From positions 14,121 to 78,120 of the forward strand of contig DASVLP010000078.1 of the NCBI GenBank assembly GCA_036384795.1: 64,000 nucleotides of DNA, written 5' to 3'. Of this stretch, positions 50,400 through 58,722 are shown piece after piece. The notes beneath the pieces are model-generated. The model saw only the letters and a program-made list of their open reading frames with translations, made no database searches and was not told the origin of the DNA. This DNA is from Andeanibacterium sp036384795. GTDB lineage: Bacteria > Pseudomonadota > Alphaproteobacteria > Sphingomonadales > Sphingomonadaceae. Position numbers and translations under genes: made by a program. Every line of letters begins with the position of its first letter. Within the stretch, counting starts at the first letter, position 1.

Positions 50400-51609
50400 C
50401 AAGATAGAAGTTGCCGCTCGGCACCCGGATCGTCGCATCGGCCTCATCGAACGCAACTCCCGGCGGATCGCCGCCCGCGGCCACCGTCTCCAGCGCGCGG
50501 CGCAGCATCCGGCGCTGCATCGCGATGCCCTTGTCGCTCGTCACCAGGTGCTCTTCGCTGTGGAGCGAGACCGGACCTTGTCCCGCCTGGGCCTCATAGT
50601 CTCCGGGCTGGTCCTGCCGCTCCTCCACCGTCTTCAGGTGCCACGGCTTGAAGTTCTCGATCTCGAGCCCGCGCGCCGGGCGCCGCCCGTCGGGCGTCAT
50701 CGGGGTGCGCATCGCGAACAGGATGCGGCAATGGCTGTCGTCGACCGGCACCGAGAAGCCGATGCTGTTCGGCCGCCCGGGGCGCATCGCCACATCGGGC
50801 ACGCTCATCACGTTGGGCATCAGCCAGGTCGACACCCGGTTCACTTCGCGCCCGCCGTCCAAATCGCGGTGCGCCTTGTAGATCACCCCGCCGTCGATCT
50901 CCTCGAACTCGACCTTGGGCATCACCTCGAACTCGCGCACGAACTGGGTGCCGCTGAACGTGGTGTGCAGCACCTGGACGTGGAACGGGTCCATCACGTT
51001 GTCGTTCATGTGCAGCCACGAATAGGGCACCACTTCGGGCCCGTTCGGATCGCCGTGCGAGCCCAGCGAGTTGTCGAACGCCAGCCAGTCCTCGCCCTCC
51101 TCAAGCGGCTCGAGCGCGTCGTAGCGCGGCATCGCCGGCATCCGCTCGGGCGGGCCCATGTAGGCCCAGACCAGGCCATAGCGCTCGCGCACCGGATACC
51201 ACGGCTGGCGGTGCTCGGGCCGGCAGAGGTGCGGGTTGGGCTCGCACGGCTGCTCGATGCAGTTGCCTTCGACGTCGAACTTCCAGCCGTGATAGCAGCA
51301 GCGGATCCCGTCGCGCTCGACATGGCCCCAGAACAGGCTGGTGCCGCGATGCATGCAGCGCGGATAGAGCAGGCCGGCGCGGCCCTCGCCATCGCGGAAC
51401 ACGATCAGGTCCTCGCCCAGGATGCGCACCTCGCGCGGACGGCTGGTGACGTTGCGGCTTGCGAGCACCGGCTGCCAGTAGCGCCGCATCAGCTCGCCCA
51501 TCGGCGTGCCGGGGCCGACCTCGGTCAACGCCGCCTCGGGGTGCTGCGGCGGGCGGCCGTAGGCGGTCCCTTGGGGGAATTCGGGCGTGGGTTTTGGCGC
51601 TGTGCTCAT
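50395..51609 (-). CDS. Rieske-type aromatic-ring-hydroxylating oxygenase, alpha subunit
   Basis: 404 residues. Rieske [2Fe-2S] ligands are C85, H87, C104 and H107 ('PRCMHRGTS' and 'CCYHGW'). The non-haem iron site is 'NDNVMDPFHVQVLH' with H210, H215 and bridging D207. Such enzymes hydroxylate or demethylate aromatic or steroid-like compounds and need a reductase and often a ferredoxin, neither of which is adjacent. The closest functional type (phthalate/vanillate-like, single-component alpha-only) is only inferred from the size and layout. ATG 51609 has GAGGAG upstream. Confidence 0.92.
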   Translation of the reverse strand: MSTAPKPTPEFPQGTAYGRPPQHPEAALTEVGPGTPMGELMRRYWQPVLASRNVTSRPREVRILGEDLIVFRDGEGRAGLLYPRCMHRGTSLFWGHVERDGIRCCYHGWKFDVEGNCIEQPCEPNPHLCRPEHRQPWYPVRERYGLVWAYMGPPERMPAMPRYDALEPLEEGEDWLAFDNSLGSHGDPNGPEVVPYSWLHMNDNVMDPFHVQVLHTTFSGTQFVREFEVMPKVEFEEIDGGVIYKAHRDLDGGREVNRVSTWLMPNVMSVPDVAMRPGRPNSIGFSVPVDDSHCRILFAMRTPMTPDGRRPARGLEIENFKPWHLKTVEERQDQPGDYEAQAGQGPVSLHSEEHLVTSDKGIAMQRRMLRRALETVAAGGDPPGVAFDEADATIRVPSGNFYLA

Positions 51610-51688
51610 CTGGCGACTCCTCGGCGGACGGTGGCCCGTCTCTTCGAGGCGGATCATAGGCCCGGCGCGGGAACGGAGACAAGGCCGG

Positions 51689-52978
51689 CTAGTGGATCGT
51701 CGGCGGAAGCGCCGCTGCCGGCTCTCGCCCGCGGTGCCGCGCGATCAGCCGCGCGAGCGTCGCGCGCTGCACCAGCACGCTGAACAGCACCGCGGCGAAC
51801 GTCGCAGCCAGCAGCAGGTCGCGCGTGTGTCCCGCCGGCAGCGATAGCGCCAGCGCGATCGAGATTCCGCCGCGCAGCCCGCCCCACCACAGCACGGTGA
51901 AGCCCATCCGGCCGTGCTTCCGCGCCCGCGGCAGCAGGCCGCTCAGCAGCCCGAGCGACAGGCCGCGCGCTGCCAGCGTGATAGCGATTCCGGCCGCGCC
52001 CAGCAGCAGGTGCGGGCCGCCCGGCACCAGCGCGATCACCTCCAGCCCGATCAGCAGGAACAGGACCGAATTGAGCAGATCGTCGATCAATTCCCAGAAC
52101 TTGATCAGGTAATCGCGGGTCGTGTCGCTCATCGCGTGGGCCACGCCCTGGTTGCCGATGATCAGCCCCGCGACCGCCATCGCCAGCGGGCCGGAGACGT
52201 GCAACTGCTCGCACAGCGCATAGCCGCCCATCACCACCGCGAGGCTGATCATCACCTCCAGCGCGTATTCGTCCATCGAATGCATCGCGCGGTAGCCCAG
52301 CCATCCCGCGACGAGGCCCACGGCCACTCCGCCGCCGGCCTGGAGCGCGAACAGCCGGGCGCCCTCGCCGACCGAAAAGTCCTGCCCGATCGCCGCGGCG
52401 CCGAACAGGATGGTGAACAGCACGATGCCGACGCCGTCGTTGAACAGGCTTTCGCCCGCGACGGTCGCCTGGAGCCCTTCCTCGACCCTGGTTTCCTTGA
52501 GCACGCCGAGCACCGAAACCGGGTCGGTCGGGCTGATCAGGGCGCCGAACACGAAGTACCAGATCGGCGCAACCGGCACGCCGATCGCCGCGCCGATGCC
52601 CCACATGCCCGCGCCGACCAGGCCGGTCGAAACGATCACCCCGAGCGTCGAGAGCAGCAGGACCGGCAGCCAGTCCCTGGTCAGCCGTTCGAGATCCACG
52701 TGGAGCGCGCCGGCGAACAGCAGGAAGCTGAGCATCCCCTGGAGCAGGGTCTGGGTGAAATCGATCCGGCCGAGAATTCCCGCAACCCAATCGTCAAGCC
52801 GGGTGCCGGGAACCAGCGCATCGGCGATCAGCAGCAGGATCGACGCGAGCCCGCCCATCACGGTCAGCCCGATCACGTGGGGCAGCTTCAGGAAGTGATG
52901 GTTGAACCAGCCGAGCACCGCCGCGGCGACCACCAGCAGCGCCGCGAGATCGAAGGGGGACAGGCCGATCACCGACAT
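51689..52978 (-). CDS. Na+/H+ antiporter, CPA1 family (NhaP-like)
   Basis: 429 residues with about twelve membrane helices. The ion-site helices carry 'FGALISPTDPVSVLGVLKE' and 'VAGESLFNDGVGIVLFTIL' (the Asn-Asp pair), typical of CPA1 exchangers. 'AVAGLIIGNQG' and 'LWWGGLRGGISIALALSLP' are other conserved blocks. It should exchange cytoplasmic Na+ (or K+) for H+. It lacks a long C-terminal cytosolic tail. It lies 79 bases upstream of the Rieske gene on the same strand. Confidence 0.93.
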   Translation of the reverse strand: MSVIGLSPFDLAALLVVAAAVLGWFNHHFLKLPHVIGLTVMGGLASILLLIADALVPGTRLDDWVAGILGRIDFTQTLLQGMLSFLLFAGALHVDLERLTRDWLPVLLLSTLGVIVSTGLVGAGMWGIGAAIGVPVAPIWYFVFGALISPTDPVSVLGVLKETRVEEGLQATVAGESLFNDGVGIVLFTILFGAAAIGQDFSVGEGARLFALQAGGGVAVGLVAGWLGYRAMHSMDEYALEVMISLAVVMGGYALCEQLHVSGPLAMAVAGLIIGNQGVAHAMSDTTRDYLIKFWELIDDLLNSVLFLLIGLEVIALVPGGPHLLLGAAGIAITLAARGLSLGLLSGLLPRARKHGRMGFTVLWWGGLRGGISIALALSLPAGHTRDLLLAATFAAVLFSVLVQRATLARLIARHRGREPAAALPPTIH

Positions 52979-53029
52979 GGCCGGGGTCTACCCGAAGCAC
53001 CTGCCGAGGCAAAGGCCGCGCACGGCAAC

Positions 53030-53114
53030 CGATCCTCCCGTTTCGGCGTAGCCGGAATGGGGGAGGCGGGACCGCCAGCCTGAAAGGCTGGTGGTGGAGG
53101 GAGATGGCGCGCCT
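53030..53114 (+). repeat. Left copy of ~85-base intergenic repeat next to parDE
   Basis: Reads CCTCCC-GTTTCGGC-TAGCCGGAATGGGG-GGAGGC, then CCGCCAGCC-GAAAGGCT-GTGGTGGAGGG and GGCGCGCCTT. It is matched almost base for base, in the same orientation, by 53839-53922. Both have inner inverted repeats. The two enclose the toxin-antitoxin pair. Confidence 0.8.
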
Positions 53115-53188
53115 TTGCCCTCCGTCACGGGCTTCTGGCCGGCGCCACCTCCCCACCCTCCGTTCGCGAGAACAGGGAGGATGGAAGA

Positions 53189-53238
53189 TTGAACATTCTC
53201 TTGAATAGGATTAAATCCTACTCGCTTAGGAGATCATC
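53189..53238 (+). promoter_or_regulatory. Promoter, operator and ribosome site of the parDE-like pair
   Basis: -35 TTGAAC (53189-53194), 17-base spacer, -10 TAAATC (53212-53217). The -10 lies inside a perfect palindrome TAGGATTAAATCCTA (53206-53220), a likely site for self-repression by the antitoxin. TTAGGAG is the ribosome site before ATG 53239. Confidence 0.72.
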
Positions 53239-53499
53239 ATGCGTTCGACCCGACAACTGAGCGTCACGCTGCCCAACGAAATGGCCGCGCAAGTTCGCGC
53301 GAAAGTGGCTTCCGGCGAGTACGCCAGCGAAAGCGAAGTGATCCGCGAGGGCTTGCGCGCGCTCACCGCCCGCGACCGCGCGCTCGACGATTGGCTCCGC
53401 TCCCAGGCCTTGCCGGCCTATGACGCGTACCGCGCCGATCCGTCGCGCGGGCTGTCGCTGGACGACGTGCGGGCCAGCATCGGCAAGCGCCGCGGCTGA
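53239..53499 (+). CDS. Antitoxin, ParD-like ribbon-helix-helix
   Basis: 86 residues. The start 'MRSTRQLSVTLPNEMAAQVR' and 'GEYASESEVIREGLRALTAR' form the RHH DNA-binding part of ParD/CopG antitoxins. The C-terminal helix ('RGLSLDDVRASIGKRRG') wraps the toxin. Its own promoter with a palindrome is just upstream. It is followed 17 bases later by the toxin. Confidence 0.92.
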   Translation: MRSTRQLSVTLPNEMAAQVRAKVASGEYASESEVIREGLRALTARDRALDDWLRSQALPAYDAYRADPSRGLSLDDVRASIGKRRG

Positions 53500-53516
53500 C
53501 CGGTCCCGGACGGCGG

Positions 53517-53822
53517 ATGCCTTATCGTATCGTCATCACGCCGGAAGCTCGCGACCAGCTCGATAGCCTCTACGGCTACATCGCAGCGGCAGCGAACGGC
53601 CAAATCGCCGCGGACTTCGTGGACGGCATCCTCGACCATATCGCCACGTTGCGCGAGTTCCCGAAGCGCGGCACGCCGCGCGACGAACTCCTTCCCGGCC
53701 TGCGCACGCTGGCGTGGCGGCGGCGCGTGACGATCGCGTTCGTCGTGGAGCAGCGCGACGTGGTGGTTCTCGGCGTGTTTTACGGCGGGCGCGATTTGGA
53801 TTCGTTGCTGACGGGCGATTAG
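53517..53822 (+). CDS. Toxin of the ParE/RelE superfamily
   Basis: 101 residues. 'MPYRIVITPEARDQLDSLYG' and 'LREFPKRGTPRDELLPGLRT' plus a C-terminal 'VLGVFYGGRDLDSLL' match ParE-like toxins. ParE proteins poison DNA gyrase while RelE proteins cut ribosome-bound mRNA. With a ParD-type partner, gyrase poisoning is more likely. It lies 16 bases before a second copy of the intergenic repeat that also precedes the pair. Confidence 0.92.
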   Translation: MPYRIVITPEARDQLDSLYGYIAAAANGQIAADFVDGILDHIATLREFPKRGTPRDELLPGLRTLAWRRRVTIAFVVEQRDVVVLGVFYGGRDLDSLLTGD

Positions 53823-53838
53823 GCCGCCATGGCGGCGC

Positions 53839-53922
53839 CGACCCTCCCCGTTTCGGCATAGCCGGAATGGGGCGGGAGGCCGCCAGCCGGAAAGGCTTGT
53901 GGTGGAGGGGGACGGCGCGCCT
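53839..53922 (+). repeat. Right copy of ~85-base intergenic repeat next to parDE
   Basis: Same sequence and orientation as 53030-53114, with scattered mismatches. It starts 17 bases after the toxin stop and lies between it and the convergent wrbA gene. Together with the left copy it brackets the toxin-antitoxin pair. Confidence 0.8.
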
Positions 53923-53958
53923 TCCCCATCGCTGCGCGACGGGGGAGGATCTGAACGC

Positions 53959-54561
53959 CTACCCGTGCAGCTTCGCCGCCGTGCGCGCCACCCGGGCGCC
54001 GAGATAGCGCGCCCCGTCGAGCTCGGTCGCGCTCGGCTGGCGTGAGCCGTCGTTGTTGGCGATGGTGGTCGCCCCGTAAGGCGAGCCGCCCTTGACTTCG
54101 TCGACCCCGTTCTGCGCGGTGAAGTTGTAGTCGAGCCCGACCACGGTCATCCCGAAGTGCAGCAGGTTGGTGATGATCGAGAACAGCGTGGTCTCCTGCC
54201 CGCCGTGCTGCGCGGCGGTGGAGGTGAAGGCCGCGCCGACCTTGCCGACCAGCGCCCCGGTGAACCAGTGGCCGCCGGCCCGGTCCCAGAACGCCGCCAT
54301 CTGGCTCGGCATGCGGCCGAAGCGGGTCGGCGCCCCGACCACGATGCCGTCGTATTTCGCAAGATCGTCGGGCTCGGGCATTTCGGCGTGATCGGGATGA
54401 ACCGCGAAGCCTGCGGCTTGCGCCACTTCGGCCGGCGCGGTCTCGGGCACCCGCAGGATGTCGACTTCGGCGCCTTCGCCGCGCGCGCCTTCGGCGACCG
54501 CGTCGGCCATCTTCGCGATATGCCCGTAGGACGAATAGTACAGCACGAGGATGCGGGCCAT
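53959..54561 (-). CDS. wrbA: NAD(P)H:quinone oxidoreductase, WrbA type
   Basis: 200 residues of the flavodoxin-like WrbA family. The FMN-phosphate loop is 'YYSSYGHIAKMADAVAEGA', followed by 'GAPTRFGRMPSQMAAFWDRA' and 'AAFTSTAAQHGGQETTLFSI', all WrbA motifs. It reduces quinones in two-electron steps and protects against semiquinone radicals. ATG 54561 starts the real protein; the much longer frame upstream is not coding. It is divergent from the SnoaL-like gene. Confidence 0.95.
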   Translation of the reverse strand: MARILVLYYSSYGHIAKMADAVAEGARGEGAEVDILRVPETAPAEVAQAAGFAVHPDHAEMPEPDDLAKYDGIVVGAPTRFGRMPSQMAAFWDRAGGHWFTGALVGKVGAAFTSTAAQHGGQETTLFSIITNLLHFGMTVVGLDYNFTAQNGVDEVKGGSPYGATTIANNDGSRQPSATELDGARYLGARVARTAAKLHG

Positions 54562-54652
54562 CGAGAGGTCTCCATTGCGTGAGTGGGTGCGCAGCGGATG
54601 GACTACGGGCGGGTTTTCATCAAGATTGGAAGTTCGCAATGGGGGAGGATGC

Positions 54653-55012
54653 ATGAGCGGCTTGGCAGACCCACAGGCATTCGCAGAAGAATGGATCGCG
54701 GCGTGGAACGCGCGCGATCTCGACAAAGTGCTGGCGTTCTTCGCCGAGGATGCGGTGTTCAGCTCTCCGCTTGCCGCAAAAGTGGTGCCCGAAAGCGGCG
54801 GCACGGTGCGCGGCAAGGCGGCGCTGCGCGATTACTGGAGCGCCGCCTTGGCGCAGAACCCCGACCTCGATTTCGAGCTGACCACGCTCCATGCCGGGAT
54901 CGACGTCCTGCTGATCGGCTTTCGCATGAACGGCGGGGCGGACCGCGTCGAGGTGCTGCGCTTCCGCGGCGGGCGGGTGGTCGAAGGCTGCGGCACTTAT
55001 CGTGTCGGCTGA
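54653..55012 (+). CDS. SnoaL-like / NTF2-fold protein
   Basis: 119 residues with a single NTF2-like cone: 'FAEEWIAAWNARDLDKVLAF' at the start and 'VEVLRFRGGRVVEGCGTYRV' at the end, typical of SnoaL-like proteins of unknown reaction (isomerase, dehydratase or ligand binder). A strong ribosome site (GGGGGAGG) supports ATG 54653. It lies 81 bases before the PQQ gene, in the same direction. Confidence 0.85.
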   Translation: MSGLADPQAFAEEWIAAWNARDLDKVLAFFAEDAVFSSPLAAKVVPESGGTVRGKAALRDYWSAALAQNPDLDFELTTLHAGIDVLLIGFRMNGGADRVEVLRFRGGRVVEGCGTYRVG

Positions 55013-55093
55013 ATTGCGGTTCCGCCCTATCGGCCGGTTGACTTTTTCGCCGCCGGCCCGGCATGTAGCATGCTAACGAAAAGAGGATGTCCG

Positions 55094-57037
55094 ATGCGAT
55101 ACCGGTTGGGGTTGCTGCTCGGAGCAACGTTGTTGGGGCTCGGCGGAGCGGCACGGTCGGATGAGACCAGGCCGGCCGCGGCGGACTGGCCGCGCTATGC
55201 GCGCGACCTGTCGGCGACGCGGTTCTCGCCGCTCGACCAGATCAACCCGGAGAACGTCGGCAAGCTGGCCGAAGCGTGGTCGCTGCGGGTGGCGCCGAAC
55301 GGGGGCGGGGCGATCGTCTCCAGCGCGACGCCGATCGTGGTCGATGACGTGATGTACTATCCGGTCGGCACCGCGGTGGTCGCGCTCGAGCCGGAGACCG
55401 GCAAGGAAATCTGGCGCCATGCCGTCACCGACGGCGCGGCGCGGCGCGCGGTGAGTTATTGGGCGGGCGACGGTAGCCATCCGGCGCGGATCTATTATTC
55501 GACCGGCAAGAAGATCTGGGCGCTTTCGGCGAAGACCGGGGAGGTCGATCCCAGCTTCGGCGCGGGCGGGGCGATCACCCTCGACGTGCCGTACAACTAC
55601 CCGCCGACGATCTTCAAGGACGTGCTGGTGGTCGGCGCGACCGTCGGCGAATTCACCGTCGGCGACCCCGGCGACACCCGCGCGTTCGACGCGGTGACCG
55701 GCAAGCACTTGTGGACCTTTCACACGGTGCCGCGGCCGGGGGAAGTGGGCCACGACACCTGGCTGAACGACGGCTGGAAGGGCCGTTCGGGCACCAACGT
55801 GTGGATCTGGTACATGTCGGTCGATCCGAAGACCGACACCTTGTTCATGCCGGTCGGCGGGCCGTCGCCGAACTACGACGGCACCACCCGGCCGGGCGCG
55901 AACCTGTTCGGAAATTCGCTCGTCGCGGTCGATATCCAGACCGGCAAGCTCAAGTGGTACTTCCAGACCATCCACCACGACCTGTGGGACAGCGACCTGC
56001 CCGCGCCGCCGGTGCTGTTCGACGCGCACGTCAACGGCAAGACCGTGCCGGCGCTCGCCGAGACCGGCAAGACCAGCTACATGTACATCCTCAACCGCGA
56101 CACCGGAAAGCCGCTGTTCGGGGTGGACGAAAAGCCGGTCGCCAAGGGCGACGTGCCGGGCGAATGGCATTCGCCGACCCAGCCGATCCCGCGCAAGCCC
56201 GTCGCGCTGTCGCGCAAGACCTGGGACAAAAGCGACATCGTCACCGCGGCGGACACCAACCAGGCGCATGTCGATGCGTGCATGGACCTGCTCAAGTCCT
56301 ACGGCGGCAACTTCTTCAATTCCGGACCGTTCACGCCCTATTTCCTCCACACCGAGGGCGGGCCGATCAAGGCCTCGATCAACCTGCCGATGAACGGCGG
56401 CTCGGTGTGGGGCGGCAGCGCGGCCGATCCCCGGACGGGCATGATCTACATCAACACTTCCGAAGGCGGCTCGATCGGCTGGATCGAGAAGCGCAAGCCG
56501 GGTGAGAACTACGGCCGCGGCACCGAAGGCACGGTGCAGACGTATGACCGCGGCAACCTTTCGGGGCCGGGCGCCTATGCCTCGTTCAGCGCGAGCTACA
56601 CCGATGCGAACGGCAAGAAAGTCACCCTGCCGTGCATCCGCCCGCCGTGGGGCCGGCTGATCGCGGTCGACGGCAACACCGGCGACATCGCCTGGGCGGT
56701 GCCGCTGGGGATCAGCGACGAGCTGCCGCCGGGCAAGCAGGACACCGGGCGCAACAACGGCTCGGGCGGGCCCATCGTCACCGCCGGCGGGCTGGTGTTC
56801 GTCGGCGCGACCGATGATCGCCGCTTCCGCGCGTTCGACGCGAAGACCGGCAAGGAATTGTGGAGCGTGAAGCTCGCCCAGAGCGCGCAGGCGGTGCCGA
56901 TCACCTACCAGGGCAAGGACGGGCGGCAGTATGTCGCGGTGACGGCCGCGGCATTCGGCGGCGCCGCGCGCGGGCCGGATGGCAAGCCGCTCAACGACGA
57001 GCAACTGGTGGTGTTCGCGCTGCCGAAAGCGGGATGA
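55094..57037 (+). CDS. PQQ-dependent dehydrogenase without haem domain (first of the 55-61 kb pair)
   Basis: 647 residues: signal peptide (about 1-24) and an eight-bladed PQQ propeller. The catalytic Asp lies in 'HHDLWDSD' (about 293-300), and the tryptophan-docking repeats (W-x-(Y/F)-x-x-x-x) are visible ('WSLRVAPNGGG', 'IAWAVPLGI', 'LWSVKLAQSA'). There is no CXXCH, so it needs a separate electron acceptor; a cytochrome c gene lies about 1 kb further on the other strand. It belongs to the quinoprotein glucose/alcohol dehydrogenase-like group. The substrate cannot be told. The stop overlaps the next gene's ATG by 4 bases (ATGA). Confidence 0.92.
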   Translation: MRYRLGLLLGATLLGLGGAARSDETRPAAADWPRYARDLSATRFSPLDQINPENVGKLAEAWSLRVAPNGGGAIVSSATPIVVDDVMYYPVGTAVVALEPETGKEIWRHAVTDGAARRAVSYWAGDGSHPARIYYSTGKKIWALSAKTGEVDPSFGAGGAITLDVPYNYPPTIFKDVLVVGATVGEFTVGDPGDTRAFDAVTGKHLWTFHTVPRPGEVGHDTWLNDGWKGRSGTNVWIWYMSVDPKTDTLFMPVGGPSPNYDGTTRPGANLFGNSLVAVDIQTGKLKWYFQTIHHDLWDSDLPAPPVLFDAHVNGKTVPALAETGKTSYMYILNRDTGKPLFGVDEKPVAKGDVPGEWHSPTQPIPRKPVALSRKTWDKSDIVTAADTNQAHVDACMDLLKSYGGNFFNSGPFTPYFLHTEGGPIKASINLPMNGGSVWGGSAADPRTGMIYINTSEGGSIGWIEKRKPGENYGRGTEGTVQTYDRGNLSGPGAYASFSASYTDANGKKVTLPCIRPPWGRLIAVDGNTGDIAWAVPLGISDELPPGKQDTGRNNGSGGPIVTAGGLVFVGATDDRRFRAFDAKTGKELWSVKLAQSAQAVPITYQGKDGRQYVAVTAAAFGGAARGPDGKPLNDEQLVVFALPKAG

Positions 57038-57969
57038 GGACGATGAAAAGAGCAATTTGGGCCGCACTGGCCGCAGCCACGATGTTCGGCGCCGCGCATG
57101 CACAATCCCCTGAACTGGCGACGCCTTCGGTCGAGGACCCCAACGCGGTCCCGGCCAAGCCCGAGTTCAAGCAGGATTCGATGAACGTGTTCCGCCGCTT
57201 TCCGGCCGACATCACGCCGCAGATGGTCAAGTTCTACAACCAGGCGGTGGGGCTCAAGGCGCTGAGCCCGATCCAGCTCACCTCGACCCAGCAGATGCTG
57301 CTGTTCCGCGTCGGCGCGACCGGGCAGATCAAGCTCGCCGCCGGGCTCACCCCGGGGCGCGACTACCGCCCCGGCGGCGACGTCAACGCGACCACCGGCA
57401 TTCGCCTGCTGACCTTCACTTATCCCGATGCCGACCCGGTGCTCGCGGCGTTCGACGCGGCGGGGTTCCCCAAGCCGCAGTTCAAGGACCTGCCCGGCGG
57501 CAAGCGCGCGGCGCTGGTGAAGGACCCCGGCGGGTTCAACGTCGAGCTGCTGATCGATCCGAACGCCAGCGAGGCCGCACGCCGCGGGGTCGAGGTGGGC
57601 ATCAACGTGTCCGACCTCGCGAGAAGCCGCGATTTCTACCAGAACTTCGTCGGGCTCGAGGCGCTGCCGCCGGTGAAGGACCCGGTGCTGGGACTGACCA
57701 AGTACCCGTTCCGCCACGGCGAGACGACGGTCAGCCTGTGGTCGGCCGGCAAGAACCTGCCCGCCGACACCGGCAGCGCGGGCATCCAGTACGTGATCGG
57801 CAACATCCAGCAGGTGAACGCGGCGGCCAAGCAGCGCAAGGTCGCGGTGCAGACGCCGCTCGGCGGGATCAAGGGCTTTCCCGGGCTGCTGACCGTGTGG
57901 CTCAGCGACCCCGACGGGGCGACCGACTACTTCTATCAGATGGCCGCCCGGCCCCCTGCCGGGCAGTAG
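57034..57969 (+). CDS. Exported two-unit VOC-superfamily protein
   Basis: 311 residues: signal peptide ('MRTMKRAIWAALAAATMFGA', cut near 'AHA-Q') and two VOC modules (about 55-180 and 190-305: 'FYNQAVGLKAL', 'FYQNFVGLEALPPV'). Two modules in one chain form one active site in many glyoxalases and dioxygenases, but metal ligands are not clear here. Export is unusual for this superfamily. The overlap with the PQQ gene (ATGA) suggests coupled translation and a job in the same periplasmic pathway. An inner ATG at 57043 is possible as the start. Confidence 0.85.
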   Translation: MRTMKRAIWAALAAATMFGAAHAQSPELATPSVEDPNAVPAKPEFKQDSMNVFRRFPADITPQMVKFYNQAVGLKALSPIQLTSTQQMLLFRVGATGQIKLAAGLTPGRDYRPGGDVNATTGIRLLTFTYPDADPVLAAFDAAGFPKPQFKDLPGGKRAALVKDPGGFNVELLIDPNASEAARRGVEVGINVSDLARSRDFYQNFVGLEALPPVKDPVLGLTKYPFRHGETTVSLWSAGKNLPADTGSAGIQYVIGNIQQVNAAAKQRKVAVQTPLGGIKGFPGLLTVWLSDPDGATDYFYQMAARPPAGQ

Positions 57970-57976
57970 CCGGCAA

Positions 57977-58363
57977 TCAGGCGCCGCTGGGCTTGGCCGC
58001 GGCCTTGACCACATAGTCCGCCACTTCGGCGATTTCCTTGTCGGAAAGCTGGCCGCCGAAGCTGGGCATCGCGCCCTGGCCGTTGGTCACGCGGTTGATC
58101 ACGAACGCCTTGGTGAGGTTCGGATCGCCGTCGAGCACCGGCCCGACGTGGCCGTCCGCGCCCGCGTCGGCGAGCGTGTGGCAGGTGCTGCAGCCCCAAT
58201 CGAGGAAGACCTGCTTGCCCGGATCGGCCGGGGCCGCGGCGGCGGCCGGAGCGGCACTGTCGGCCGCGTTCGCTTGCGCGGCGATCAGGAACCCGCCCAT
58301 CGTCGCGGTGAGCGCCAGCGCTGCGGTGGCCAGGCCGGATTTGAAATATGCGTTGTTGGTCAC
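57977..58363 (-). CDS. Periplasmic class I cytochrome c
   Basis: 128 residues: signal peptide (about 1-33, 'AQANAA'), Ala/Pro linker, haem site 'CSTCH' (C58-H62), and 'NGQGAMPSFGGQLSDKE' with the probable Met ligand. A GTG start at 58363 is used because no ATG fits; the long upstream frame is not coding. It stands between two haem-less PQQ dehydrogenases and is the natural electron acceptor for one or both. It ends 7 bases from the VOC gene stop (convergent). Confidence 0.9.
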   Translation of the reverse strand: MTNNAYFKSGLATAALALTATMGGFLIAAQANAADSAAPAAAAAPADPGKQVFLDWGCSTCHTLADAGADGHVGPVLDGDPNLTKAFVINRVTNGQGAMPSFGGQLSDKEIAEVADYVVKAAAKPSGA

Positions 58364-58722
58364 GTGTCTAACCCCATCGAATGATTCACTCAGCCCCAGC
58401 GGGCCGCCGTGTGTTCGATTGCGGGATGGATTGCAAGGGATGAATGTCACCTTGACGAACCGGACATGGACAATGTCGTGGTAATGCCAGCGGCAGGGAA
58501 GAGGCGCCGCGACAACGCCATTCAACCGACCGATTGAGCGGATTTTCCGCGTGAATGCGGATATTCCCAAGGCTGCCCACGAGACCTCGCGACCGCGCAG
58601 CCGATATCGGATTTTGTCAACATGTGCGCGTTTCGCCCCTTGTTGTTCGGCGAGTTTGTCGGCTAGGAAGCGCGATGCCGGGGGCCGCGTGCGGCGCCCG
58701 CCATAACGGGTGAGACGGGAGA
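58364..58722. other. Divergent intergenic region (359 bases) between cytochrome c and PQQ dehydrogenase genes
   Basis: No gene is seen here. It must hold the promoters for the cytochrome c gene (left) and the PQQ gene (right). It contains a direct repeat, GCGGATTTTCC (58538-58548) and GCGGATATTCC (58557-58567), 19 bases apart, which may be a regulator site. AT-rich tracts near 58610-58620 and 58640-58650 are possible promoter parts. Confidence 0.5.

Noticed and set aside
55073..57103. Minus-strand open frame of 676 codons
   Set aside because: It is antisense to a PQQ dehydrogenase with visible active-site motif; no domain in the antisense product.
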